From positions 1 to 64,000 of the forward strand of contig NW_005179256.1 of the NCBI RefSeq assembly GCF_000350225.1: a DNA stretch of 64,000 nucleotides, given 5' to 3'. The notes under the pieces are model-generated. The model saw only the letters and a program-made list of their open reading frames with translations, was not told the origin of the DNA and made no database searches. Positions within the stretch are counted from its first letter, which is position 1, and every line of letters begins with the position of its first letter. Source of the DNA: Chondrus crispus (taxonomy: Eukaryota > Rhodophyta > Florideophyceae > Gigartinales > Gigartinaceae). The translations under genes and the position numbers were made by a program. This document shows, one piece after another, positions 33,610 to 44,088 of the stretch.

Positions 33610-34474
33610 CGCGGCCCGCGCCGCGTTGCGACGTCTTCCGGCTCCGCGTCCTTGTCTCTCCGCGAGGCGGACGAAGTGATTCCGCCCCGTCTGGAGGTAA
33701 TTTTCTTGCCCTGCGATGTTCCTTTTCCTTCCTCTGAACGATGTTCGGAATCGCTGGCATGGTTCGACGAACTGTCGTCACCATCTTCGGAAAGGCTATT
33801 CGACTCGGCCGTTGAGTCCTGGCCCTCCAGCTCGTCACTACCGTGACTCTTGCTCCGGCGTCGCAGAATCTTCTTCGAACTCTTCGACTTGGACCTCTGC
33901 TGCACCGCGGCCTTGTCCTTCTTCGATCGACGGTCGCCTTCTCGACCCGTTGGGAGCGGCTATTGCCCGGCGACCTGTTCAAGGTCCTTGAGACGATGAG
34001 CGGCGCGGTCGAACCTGTCGTCGATACTGCTTCTAAATTTACCTAAGGACTCCAAAGCTTGATTCGCATCGCGCCTTGCGTCCTTGACTGAACGTTTCAA
34101 CGAAGCTAGGACCTCCGGCTCCAGACCGTCGGTCGCCTCACCTCGCTCCTTCTCGACGAGATCCACTCGAGCCGATAGCTCTCCTAAAACAGTGTGGAAC
34201 TCGGATGCTTGCAACTCCAGTTGCTTCCGGACGAGGGCTAATTCAGCCTCGAGATTTTTCGTCATCTCTTGGCGAATTTCCTCGCCCATCTTCTCGAACC
34301 TGTAGGATAGGTTATCCTTGTCGGCTTCAACCCCGTCGGGGATTCTTGACCTTCGGGATCGGTGGCCGTATTCGCCTGGCTTCGGGTGCAAGGACCTCGT
34401 GGGATCCTCGACGCCCTTGCCGATCCGCTCCTACTCGCCTCGGGACCGACGTCCCCGGGTGCGCTTATCGACAT
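33456..34474 (-). pseudogene. Element A gag ORF1 (coiled-coil protein), broken
   Basis: It corresponds to D 15502-16521. The N-terminus MSISAPGDVGPEASRSG starts at 34474. A frameshift near 34330 (after DPEGQESP) moves to the frame carrying EADKDNLSYRFEKMGEE. A TAG at 33960-33962 replaces the Glu codon after LEQVAGQ. The frame then continues through the basic and acidic Ser-rich parts to 33456. It overlaps the capsid ORF by about 150 nt, exactly as in D. Confidence 0.85.
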
Positions 34475-34613
34475 CGCTCGTACGAGCGAACCTACACAAA
34501 AAAAAGTTACAAACAAAAATAAAAAAGAGACTCCGTCACCCAGACCACCTTTGTAGTGCAACTCCAGACCGAAGCTGTCGTTGACACAATTCTAGGTCGG
34601 GTTTGCTGTAGAC

Positions 34614-34637
34614 AATTCTAGGTCGGGAGACCACTTT
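34614..34637 (-). promoter_or_regulatory. Primer-binding site of element A
   Basis: Minus strand AAAGTGGTCTCCCGACCTAG directly after the LTR end; the same as element D. Confidence 0.65.
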
Positions 34638-35678
34638 TGTAGTGCGATGTGCCTGACGGGCCGCGAACACAGTCCGACGGTCAAAAAAAGAAGAAAACAA
34701 CAACAGCAACAACCACTGCCGATGGCACGCGCTACGGAGCGTTCCAGACTCCCTTTCCCCTTGTGTGGGCTTGCGGCCCACGGTAGTTCAACTCCGACGG
34801 GGGGGGGTAAGGAAAGATGCCCGGCCCGGGAGGATAATGGTGGTAGAGACTTGTGAAGACTTGAGTGCTCGACGAGTGCGGGTTGGGCTTGTCTACGAGA
34901 ATGTAACCGCGCTTCGCTGGGTTGTAAGGCCAATGCTCGACGAGCGTCTTCAGCACCTTGGGTATAATTCCAGGTCTTCGACGGGGGCTTGTTCAGCACT
35001 ACCCGACGGGATTGTAACCGTGTAGCAACGCTACTACCGACGTGTTGCCCGATGGCTAAAAACACCCTCACCAGCGCGATCGCAATCACGGTAGGTGGTA
35101 CCAACTCTGTCTTATACAGTAAGACCTTCGACGGAGGCGTCGTTACAACAGCCTTCCGACGGAACTTGAAACAGTAGCAGCGCTACACAACGTGTTGCCC
35201 GATGGCTAAAACACCTACACCGGATCGGTCGCAACCAACTCCAATGGAACCAACACAGTTAAGGGAAAAATAGAGGTGGAGAAAGAAAAGAATATGGAAA
35301 TAAAGGAAAAAGAAAGGGAACCCCCGAGCGCAAAGGATGCCGTAGGCTTAGGTAAAAGGGAGCGTCTTGGTAGAGACGGACTTCGACCAAGGCGACATTC
35401 AACTCTGGCAACTCGGGTTACCTTTACTGACTTGGTGGTCAGAGGGCTAAGGTATATATCGCCCCGCCGGAGCTACTACAGTGGCTCGCGGCGCTAGATC
35501 CTAGATCTAATCTAGTGTCAGCAAAATTAATGCCAACTAATTAACAAAATAAAATAAAATAATTAAAAATTAAAACTGTGCAGTTATTCACACGTGTGTC
35601 CTACAACCCGGACTACTTTTCATATCCAAATATTTTCCTTTCTTTTCACCCCCCTTTTCTGGTGCGCATTGCACTACA
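34638..35678 (-). repeat. 5' LTR of element A
   Basis: Minus strand from TGTAGTGCAATGCGCACC (35678) to GGCACATCGCACTACA (34638), 1,041 bp, colinear with D's LTRs. The right flank is family-3 RT (element F); the expected 5-bp duplication (GTATC on this side) cannot be checked because the other end is outside the window. Confidence 0.93.
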
Positions 35679-36440
35679 GTATCGATCATGTACGGCCGAC
35701 CGTACCGCGGAAGCGCAAGTATCGGCGGAGCGATCATCCTTGCCTTGAGGTCCTCGAACGCTTGAAGCTGAGCCTCCGCCGGATTATCGAAGTCGGGGTC
35801 GGCGTCCTTGCGGGTCATATCGGTTAGCGGTCGAGCTATCTTGGCAAACACCTTGACGAAACGGCGGTAGACGTTGCACGCCCCGAGGAACGAGCACACG
35901 TGCGTAAGCGTCCTCGGGAACGTGAACGTCTTGAAGGCGTCGGCCGCCGTGTCGGCCACGCTGAGCTTACCTGGGGATATCACGTGCCCCAGGTAATGCA
36001 CCTTCGGACGGAAGAAGCTGCACTTCTTGAGCTTGAGGGATATACTGGCGGTCCTCAACAAGCTCAAGACAGTGTCGAGGTGTTCGGCGTGCTCCTCGTG
36101 CGTTCGGGAAAAAAATTTAACGTCGTCGAGGTATACGAGACATATCTGCCATCTTGCGCCGGACAAGATGATGTCCAATGCACGTTGGAAGGTGGCCGGT
36201 GCCCCTTTCAGTCCGAACGGCATACGCAAATGGCGAAACGTACCCATATGGGTGGTGAATGTGGTCTTATCCCGGTCCTCCGGCGCGACCAGGATTTGCC
36301 AGTAGCCTGAATTGCAGTCGAGCGTAGTGAAGACGGCTGCATCCCCTAGCGAATCGATGCTGTCGTCCATCCGGGGCAGCGGATATGAATCCGCTGCTGT
36401 CTTTGCGTTGAGACGTCGGTAGTCAACGCAAAACCAGCCG
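35679..36440 (-). pseudogene. pol: Element F: family-3 reverse transcriptase fragment
   Basis: Reading from 36440 leftwards: WFCVDYRRLNAK, SYPLPRMDDSIDSLGD, GTFRHLRMPFGLKGAPATFQ, the active-site stretch VYLDDVKFFSRT, then HYLGHVISPGKLS, and RNase H entry RYGRPYMIDT. It is very close to element C at 53120-53875. It is cut at 35678 by the LTR of A and ends at 36440 against unrelated DNA upstream of the KDZ-like ORF. In C the YLDD motif is followed by VIVFS; here it is VKFFS. No internal stop is visible. Confidence 0.92.
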
Positions 36441-36473
36441 TGGGAATCCCTGGTCTCTCATCTGCGACTTCAT

Positions 36474-37931
36474 GTGGCAGAACTTTCACCTGAAATCCGG
36501 CATAAAATTTCGCAAGAGGGTTCAGTTCGTTCCTCATACACATTATCCTTACCAGACCTTCATAGATCGCGCAATTTACGTCAGGAAATGTTGTGGGGAC
36601 CGGCTACGCAGGAGATGAAAGAGTTTCAAAAGGTTGATATCTTCAAACTTCTTAGTGTCATCGTAGAAGGTCCGCTTCTAAACGTGGCGAAGAACGAACA
36701 GCTCAATTCTATGGAAGAGTTGATACAAATGCTGAGGGAGTATAGTGGACTCTCTTTGGACAAGAAACTTCGCGATCACCGGGAACCCAAAATTAATTTT
36801 TTGGACGGTTCCAGACACATGGATATACTTTTCGAGAATAGGATCTTCTACAACGGAATAATTCGGATCGCTCAATTAGATGAGTTGCAGCGGAGACAGC
36901 AAAGGTCAAGAGATATTGCCTCATGTTCTGTGGCCGTTGTCTTCGCCGATCTGCTGCAAGAAGTGCATTCCTGCATTGATATCTTTTACCGAACGTATGA
37001 AAAACTGACGAAAGCCGCACCTAAGCAGAAGGAATTCCGAACTTCTGGCGAACAGACCGTCATTGGATCTGCTGCTTCCTACGCTCGCGAATGGGGTACT
37101 TCAAATTTTGAGGCTCTTCGCCAGAAGTTTCTTAGTCTGGCATCTGCTTTCAGAGCTGAATTCTCAGTTACAAAGACAAAAGTTCTAGAGGGGAATCAGA
37201 TTGAATCTGTTTTCACAAACGGATTTTACTTCCCATCTATGCCGCAGATTCGACCGTTGCCCTTCGGAATTGAATCAGACTACAGCCCAGAATCGTTTAG
37301 TCCATGTACAAAAAAGTATGCACAGAGGCAAGGAGGTTTCAGTCCGGGGGCCTTGACTTTCTGTTGCTCCTGCACTAAGACAGTAATTCTCGGATTCAAG
37401 GTACTTGATAAGGAGGAAGGCCCGAAGGCTGTCCTGGACGTGTGTGTATCTCGCTTTGTCACCATGCCGAAGTTCATATTGTATGACTTCGGCTGTGGAC
37501 TGTATCGATCCGCAATGCACACTCTGTGGTGGGCAATGAAGAACACAACTGTATGCTCTGATGCGTTCCACATTGTCAATCACACGTGCTCACAAGCTTT
37601 CCACCCAAAAGCCTATAGCTCAATGGATGGGACCAACACAGTTGGGCGCGAGCAACGCAACGCCCCAATCGCTGCTATGAAGAAAAGTCTGCGACGGACA
37701 TCTAGACAGGCCTACATAGTTATGCTTGCGTATCATGTCCTAATTTTTAATATGCGAGCCCACTTTAGAGCGGATACGGAGTACAACGCATTGAAGGGGA
37801 AGGACTATGAGATTGATACTTGGTACTTCCAAATCAAACGGCTGCAGTGTGCGTGCTGCTCCGAACTGAACATGGACGGGGCACTGGCACTGAACAGTAC
37901 TGAGGTACAAACCACGGAGACGGAGCAGTAA
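36474..37931 (+). CDS. KDZ-like transposase-type protein (possibly truncated)
   Basis: 485 codons, ending TAA. The C-terminal half has CCSCTKTVILGFKVL, LYDFGCGLYRSAMH, SDAFHIVNHTCSQAFHP, then TVGREQRNAPIAAMKK and AYHVLIFNMRAHFR. The order of a YD-x-x-C acid motif, an FHxxNHxC motif, and a later N/E-containing helix resembles the RNase H-fold catalytic core of Kyakuja/Dileera/Zisupton (KDZ) type transposases and related uncharacterised eukaryotic proteins. I assign it on motif layout only. The N-terminal part is not recognised, and the true start may lie upstream, where element F abuts at 36440. A late CACCSE pair may be part of a Cys cluster. The next gene in the same direction is a PIF1-like helicase. 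Confidence 0.5.
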   Translation: MAELSPEIRHKISQEGSVRSSYTLSLPDLHRSRNLRQEMLWGPATQEMKEFQKVDIFKLLSVIVEGPLLNVAKNEQLNSMEELIQMLREYSGLSLDKKLRDHREPKINFLDGSRHMDILFENRIFYNGIIRIAQLDELQRRQQRSRDIASCSVAVVFADLLQEVHSCIDIFYRTYEKLTKAAPKQKEFRTSGEQTVIGSAASYAREWGTSNFEALRQKFLSLASAFRAEFSVTKTKVLEGNQIESVFTNGFYFPSMPQIRPLPFGIESDYSPESFSPCTKKYAQRQGGFSPGALTFCCSCTKTVILGFKVLDKEEGPKAVLDVCVSRFVTMPKFILYDFGCGLYRSAMHTLWWAMKNTTVCSDAFHIVNHTCSQAFHPKAYSSMDGTNTVGREQRNAPIAAMKKSLRRTSRQAYIVMLAYHVLIFNMRAHFRADTEYNALKGKDYEIDTWYFQIKRLQCACCSELNMDGALALNSTEVQTTETEQ

Positions 37932-39111
37932 AATTGGATCAAACGTGCGTGTCCTCTGGAGCTCAAATTGAGATGAGCGACAACAATCAAGTCTCCAATT
38001 GGGCTCATCTCTGAATCTGAGATGCAAAACTGAGCTCACCAATAAACTTTATGATTCAATTAAAATTTATCTGCACTTTTCAACCCAATTTAAGGTCGTA
38101 GGTAGCCGGACCAAGCCACACGGGCTGGGCTGTGGGATGGGACCAGAAGGGAGGGGCTGGCCCCAGAATCAATCGTTCTCAGGGCCCAGGTTCCAGAATC
38201 CTCCAGCGATGCATGGATTTTGACCCTCACAAGCACGGCTCTGGTTGTGCTTTACTGTATCCTTATGGTACAACTTGTACCTCACTCGTACATCGCTCTC
38301 GTCGCGTCTGACAGAATCTCTGCCGAGTACCCGGAGGGTACAGCTTTGTTGATATCAACATTTGACATTTCACACATTGTGGTATATGGGCAGCATGGTA
38401 GGCATGGACTCACTGGAGCAGTGTAGATTCTACACTGTAGACTGATGTGAAGAGGCGGGGACGGCTATTGATCATGACTGCCTCATACATGTGGTGTAGT
38501 CCACAGTTTCATACTGGACGGGGTAAGAATTTTCGTATCCAAATTGGCCAAAACCAGCAACTTTGCATGTCTCATAACATAATGATACTACCAACAGTGC
38601 CCATCTAAATTTGAGACGTGATGTAAACAATTAAATAAGATGAGAATATTACATGTGATCTCAATATGAGATGAGAATACTATATTTGATCTCAACATAT
38701 CACGTAGAATTTGGAGCTCATGTCAATTTTCAGGCCAAGGATTGTTTTGTTGAAATGTGACCTTCACTCGAAGAGTGACAGATCTATCATCAAAAATATG
38801 ACCCTATATTCTAAAACGGACATAAGAGGCAGCAAGTTCAACTGCTTCTTTGGGGAGCATGCTGGGACTTGAGGCAAAACATTTCCCACCAAAATATGGA
38901 GTCTCCCTGGTAGGTCGATAGTATCTGTAGGGGCATCCAGATTTTGGAGAGCTCGACACTTGGGTTTCCAATTCTGAATATGCTTTGCCTATGTTCTGCC
39001 CACGGTACTGATCTTCGACGCCAGCTTCAACAACAGCTACAATCCGCCTGAGATCATTGCATTGATTGCCCACAACATCGACGCCAGCTTCAAATATACC
39101 ACTACTATCTT
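37932..39111. other. Spacer between KDZ-like ORF and helicase; no gene seen
   Basis: About 1.2 kb of AT-richer DNA. Just after the KDZ-like stop (37970-38030) there are inverted words (GAGATGAGC ... GCTCATCTC), and 38636-38700 repeats GAGATGAGAATA twice. I see no domain in any frame. A frame on the minus strand (38804-39259) overlaps the helicase and looks spurious. Confidence 0.5.
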
Positions 39112-40761
39112 GTGGAGAGCACTGCAATCTGCGTTTACAATTCGGATCGGGCGAGCTGTGTATGCATCCCAATGGATGCAGTTCAGAAAAGAGCGTTTGA
39201 TGCATTCTGCAATGGGGAAAGTATTGCCCTGATTGGATCTGCAGGTTCTGGGAAATCATTTCTCATCAACAAAATGCTAGAGTGGGCGAGAAGGCAGTAT
39301 TCGGAGGATGCCGTCATATCCTGCGCATTTACCAACAGTGCTGCAGAATCAATAGCAGGGAGTACAATTCACAGCACTTTCAATGCCCTTCCGTCATGGA
39401 GATTTACGAATGAAAGTTTGTTACAAAGGGTGCTGGCGAAGAAAGCCACGACAGACAGAATTATGCGAATGAAAGTTCTGGTTATTGATGAAAATTTTCA
39501 GCTAAAGGCATGTGAGCTAGATGCTATTGAGTATGTTGTGCGGGTATTGACTCATTCGGAGAGGGATGCCGCTTTTCCGTTTGCTCGCAGGCAAATTATT
39601 ATTTCAGGGGACCCGTTGCAGTTGGAACCCGTGAAGCTCCTCGAAAAAAGAAGAATTAATCTGTTTGCGTACGAAGGAAGAAGCTGGCATAGGCTCTTCG
39701 GCGGGGATGGGGTAGGCCTTATTGCCTATTTGACTGCGAATCATAGACAGAAGAAGGACAGAGACTTTTTTGAGTTGTTGACAAGGATAAGAGGGGGAAG
39801 GCATACTCAAAAAGACATGATGAGTCTCAATTACACCAGAAATGGCCAACACGAACCATCACTTGGACATGTGCGCTTGTGTTTGCAGAAGAAAACAGCC
39901 AAGAAAATTACGATGAAACGACTGGGAGTGCTAAAATCCCAACTCGTTGTATCCCGGAAGTTTGATACTTTCTCCGAGAATGGGCTTCGGGAAGTTGCGA
40001 CAGGAGGTATCAGAAAGCGGCTGGACGAAGCAATACCCCAGTAAATTCTTTTGAAACAAGGTGCTAGCGTCACGCTTACTCGAAAATTTCGAGACTTGCT
40101 CCGTGGAACAATATGTGTAGTGCAGGAAATCTGGTCCAGACCTCTCAATATGTGTCTCAATCTGGACGGAAATCAGATTCGAGACGGCCTTCAAACTCAT
40201 AAGGAAATTTTGCCCGAAGTTGCTGTAGTTTCCAAAGCCGACAACGCCACGAAAGAGGCTATAACTTTGGACCTTCGCTTCATGAAATTTGAAGTCTACC
40301 CAGATGATGGAACAATTCTGGCTACTCGATTCCAACTTCCAGTTATTCCAGCATACGCCCTGACAGTTTATCTGTCACAAGGTTTGTCGTTCGATCAAGT
40401 GGCAATAGACTTCTCAGAGGTGCGGAATTGGATGCCGGCAGGAGGAGCATACGTCGCTCTGTCCAGATGTCGCTCAAAATCTGGGCTATGGGTAAAAGGA
40501 ATGCATCAAAAGTGCGTAGTGATTAGCCCACGAGCACGAGCATTTGAGCAATACATTGAGAAGATTGCTGAAGTACACCCACATCGCATTATTAGGAGTA
40601 ACAACTCACAGAAAATATGGCGCGACGAAATTCCGATGCCGACAACTGCCAACGCACTATGTGTGCGATCTCAAGTTAAACTGGGGGGAAAGAGAGAAAC
40701 GGAGAATATGAGAACAAAGTTGTTTATGGAGATGTTCAAGATATTCAAAAGCACTGGATGA
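39112..40761 (+). pseudogene. PIF1-like (superfamily 1) DNA helicase with one in-frame stop
   Basis: The first half has Walker A GSAGSGKSFL (39235 onward), Walker B-like VLVIDENFQL, motif III ISGDPLQLEPV and TANHRQ. After TAA at 40042-40044 the same frame continues with LLKQGASVTLTRKF...RGTICVV and the helicase C-terminal motif YALTVYLSQGLSFDQVAIDF...GGAYVALSRCRS, typical of PIF1/RecD-like enzymes. The frame and the domain order are continuous across the stop, so it is one gene with a nonsense mutation, or less likely a short intron or readthrough. A plausible internal start is the Met at MDAVQKRAF. About 535 residues in all. It would unwind DNA using ATP. No Rep-type nuclease domain is seen, so it is not an obvious Helitron. 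Confidence 0.82.
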
Positions 40762-43227
40762 AGGACATTTAAAACATTAGAAAGGTGCTAAATCAAAGCA
40801 TATGCTCCTATCTATTGTTTCAAACATTTCCTGTAGTAAAGTGGTGATACGGATCTCCACATTTTTCATTGTCATAGAGTAATTTATCGACAGTAAACTA
40901 ATGCTATGACATTCAAAGTTGTACCTCAAACATGTCCTTCTAATCAGTACATATCAAAATTACACTGCACAAAACAGAAGAAAGTGTAATACGACTCGCG
41001 TTGCTTTGTTCAAATGTTCGCCAAGGTTAAAAGCCCTTATCATGTGCTGAGAAGTTTCCAAATGGATACATACGCAATTGCCGGAGGAAATCTTAATGTA
41101 ATGTGCTTCTAAACAGAACATCTCAAAAGTACACTTCCCAAAAACGATAAAAGTTCTAATACTCTGCGCATTTATTTGCTCAAATGTTCGCCAAGCTTAA
41201 ACTCCTGTACCATGTGCTGAGAAGTTTGGAGGTTTAAAATTCTTTGCATGTATTGATTGTGCAGTACACACAATGTGGATTGAATTGATACAAAAGAAGA
41301 ACATTGCAGCAAGTGCTCAGGTACTGACCTGACCACATCTATTTTGACCTTACTTGAGGAAATGAGAAGCGTTGCAGTTGGAGTTTTTTAGGGACAGAAG
41401 AATAGCCGAATGTTCAGAACTGGTTTCGGGGGCCTTCAAAACGTGGCCACAACACTTTCCAAATAGATAACTATGCAGTTGGCGGAGGCAATCTTAATCG
41501 ATTGTCCTTCTGAACAGTACCTCTCAACAGTACTCTCCACCAAACAGAATAAAGTATAATTCGCCAAGGTTAAAATCCCTTAACATGGACTGAGAAGTTC
41601 GGAAGTTTGAAGTTCTTTGCAAGTTTGATTATACAGAACATAAGTTGTGGATTTAATCGATACAAATGAAGAACATTGCAGCGAGGGGTTAAGTACTGAC
41701 CTCACCACATCTATTTTGACTTTACTTGAGAAAACGGGAAGCGTTGCAGTTAGAGTTGTGCAGGATCATAAGCATAGCTACATGCCCAGAACTGGTTTCT
41801 GAAGTCTTCAAAAAGAGGCCATTTATCATGCGTGAAGGCCGTCAATCCTGAGCAAAGTTGCTTGTCATAGGCCATCAATTCTGAGAATCGTGGAATATGC
41901 ATACGTGAAGGCCGTCAATTCTGAGCAAAATTGATGAGCTCTATTGCACTGTTGGCGAGGGGCGGGATAAAAGGTCTCATAGATAGTCTCGAAATCCAGA
42001 TTTAAATCTGATACACAAAAAACGTTCCCGAGACCATCAAATTACTTACCCATTTTCAATTAATTGATGACCTTGGCGGCCTGCGTTGAAGGGGTCTTCC
42101 ACAAGTGCTGTTTAGGCCATCAATTTCGAGGAAAATTGATGGGCAGGGCAGGGGCATTTGGGGCGATTTTATTTTGAAGTGCTGGACTTACAAGTGATCT
42201 TAATCTGAAACAGGATTAGTGCAGTTCATCTGAATTTGTTATGATTAATTCCAAATTATCCGAGTGTCTGCGTCCTGCTTATAATTGTTTCAATTTCTCT
42301 CCAAGCGACCACAGTAAAATTTTCTGGTCGCTTCTGCAAGTAAAAGAAAGCCATTTATTTTAAGCGAATTTCAACGTGCTCCTTGTTACACCGCTGTCCT
42401 TGCCCCACGAATCGGGGTGAAATGGATCACCGGAGGCGTCCTCGTCGTTCCACATCTTGCACCGGTGCCTAATCCTGCCAGCTCCAACTCCTATTCCAGG
42501 CAGAGGTTCAACTTCAATGTGACTTTCTAGGGATGCCTGCGTTACTCCGTGTGATGTTCTCGCGCTGTAAGTCCTTGAAGCACTTATCATATCTACTGCC
42601 CACGCTTCCTTTCCCCCTCCTCCCCCCTCTCTCACTCCTTCCTTTACCTCCCTACTTTCTCTTCAATTGTTCCCCTATCATACCTCTCTCCCCCCCAAAA
42701 ATTGATGGTCTCGAATTTCCCATATTGATATAAAGTTTTTCGATTTTTGGAATCACGACTGTTGATTCGATGTTTGTAATGTACCGTATAGCGTGTTGCG
42801 GTTCATGAATGATCATGTTCATGGCCTCCGGGGGAGTGATGAAAGCGCTCCGCAATTGCACGGTGTGGGAAATTTAGAAACGGCAAAATTTGGTTATTTT
42901 TAAAAATGACAACAAGCCATCAATGCAATCCCGGGTGATCCCTGAAGCTCCCCCTTCGCCTCATAACCAGTGCACCACGGATATCCCATGCCCCAAAAGA
43001 GCTATGGGCCATTGAATGTACTGTTTTTGTACCACATTTACTCGCAACGCCAAGAGTGCAAGCAAACCTTTCCCGCCTCCTCCGCAAGAAGAACAAGAAC
43101 AACAAATAACGACTAATAACGAAAAGAGATAAATAGAGACCGAGAGAGGGAGATTGAGAGAAGAGCAAGCGCCGCTTTGCCACCGCCGCCTATTCGAATC
43201 GGAACAACATCCCCTAATCCCAACACC
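40762..43227. other. Noncoding AT-rich stretch
   Basis: 2.5 kb without a supportable gene. It holds the tandem repeat listed next, several copies of GGCC(A/G)TCAATTCTGAG-like words (41850-41940, 42115-42140), and pyrimidine-rich DNA at 42600-42700. The minus-strand frames at 42920-43440 have low complexity and no recognisable domain. Confidence 0.5.
41000..41830 (+). repeat. Diverged tandem repeat, period about 0.4 kb
   Basis: Words recur in the same order: TGCTGAGAAGTTT and CAATTGCCGGAGG near 41045-41095, then GAACATTGCAGCAAGTGCT, TGACCACATCTATTTTGACC and GAAGCGTTGCAGTTGGAG near 41300-41385. They recur as GCAGTTGGCGGAGGC, GAACATTGCAGCGAGGGGT, TCACCACATCTATTTTGACT and GAAGCGTTGCAGTTAGAG near 41475-41755. 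A third partial copy of the first half lies at 41185-41240. The copies have clearly diverged. Confidence 0.65.
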
Positions 43228-44072
43228 ATGGCTGATCCGTACAGTATCTTGGGCCTCACCCGCTTGGCAGAGCAAGCCGTCCGCCTCATTGCAAGTCTCA
43301 TCGAAAGACACAAAGCCTACAAGGAAAACAAAAAGCTCTCTACCGAAATGCTCACCGCCTACACCGCCTTGCAGGCAGACATCACAAAGCCTCCCCCTGC
43401 GCCTCAACACGTCTCGATTTTCATGCCCTCGTCGTCCCAACGTTTCGTTTCATATTGCCCTTCGGCGCTCAACTTCGACAACACTGAACAGAACCTTGCG
43501 CAGGACACCTCTACCGAACAGCGTGGTTCTGGCTAGCGCTTAGCATGACGTTGAAGCTTCACCTGGTCGTGGCAGGCCTGTGCTTCACAATCGTTGCGAT
43601 GTCCTCTGTCGTCGCAGAGGCTCCGACACACCCTTCTGATCGACATGTGCGCTCTTCCACTCTTTCTCCTCAAGCTGTTCTTCCCTTCATTCCTACGCAT
43701 TCACGCTTCTCGAAGCCGTCACCCCTTTCTCCCTGAACCACCATCTCGTGACTCAACGGAAATTGCGGAAGAACTGGATGAGTATGATAAGGAAAGAGAG
43801 GAAACACAACTTCTGGAAGGAATTGTCTCCTCTGCCGAGAGTCTCATCGCGCATCAAAGCGACTACATGCAGTGGGAGATAGAGAAGACCTAGAGAAGCG
43901 CAAGCAAGGAGCGGACCGCCTTCACAATCGTATTCTACAAGCAGGCACGGGCATCCATACTCGCGCGACTCGCGCGGTCTTCGAGTCGATCAGACGAGGC
44001 ATGGGTGATATGTTCAGGCCGTCGATAAGAGCCGAACATAATACTGCATCGATATATGTCAAGCTTGATTAG
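43228..44072 (+). CDS. Uncharacterised small gene candidate, probably interrupted
   Basis: An ATG at 43228 opens MADPYSILGLTRLAEQAVRL...LIERHKAYKENKKL, a helix-rich, well-balanced sequence up to about 43390, after which composition deteriorates (stop at 43536). In other frames, 43740-43893 encodes STEIAEELDEYDKEREETQ...AESLIAHQSDYMQWEIEKT, and 43872-44072 encodes EDLEKRKQGADRLHNRILQ...RRGMGDMFRPSIRAEHN. The last two read as one charged coiled coil split by a one-base shift near 43893. It could be a spliced gene or a decayed one. I recognise no family. It converges on the hAT transposase. Confidence 0.35.
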
Positions 44073-44088
44073 ATCGACTGCAATTAAT

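Larger units (their letters stand above)
1..35678 (-). mobile_element. Element A: family-1 Ty3/gypsy chromodomain retrotransposon, 3' end outside window
   Basis: Minus-strand LTR retrotransposon. Reading from right to left it has a 5' LTR (34638-35678), a primer-binding site, gag ORF1, gag capsid/zinc knuckle, protease, and then (beyond inserted element B) RT, RNase H, integrase and chromodomain ending at 3731. Its 3' noncoding region runs off the left edge. Pol is nearly identical in protein sequence to element D, so A and D are one family. A was inserted into an RT gene of a family-3 element (F), whose sequence resumes at 35679. At least three nonsense codons show A is dead. The 3' LTR and any antisense ORF would lie left of the window. 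Confidence 0.88.

Noticed and set aside
38804..39259. 151-codon minus-strand frame upstream of the helicase
   Set aside because: It overlaps the helicase N-terminus antisense and has no recognisable features.
36474..40761. Helitron (Rep-Hel) element
   Set aside because: The helicase is PIF1-like, but no HUH/Rep motif precedes it and no Helitron-type ends were seen; the neighbouring ORF looks KDZ-like instead.
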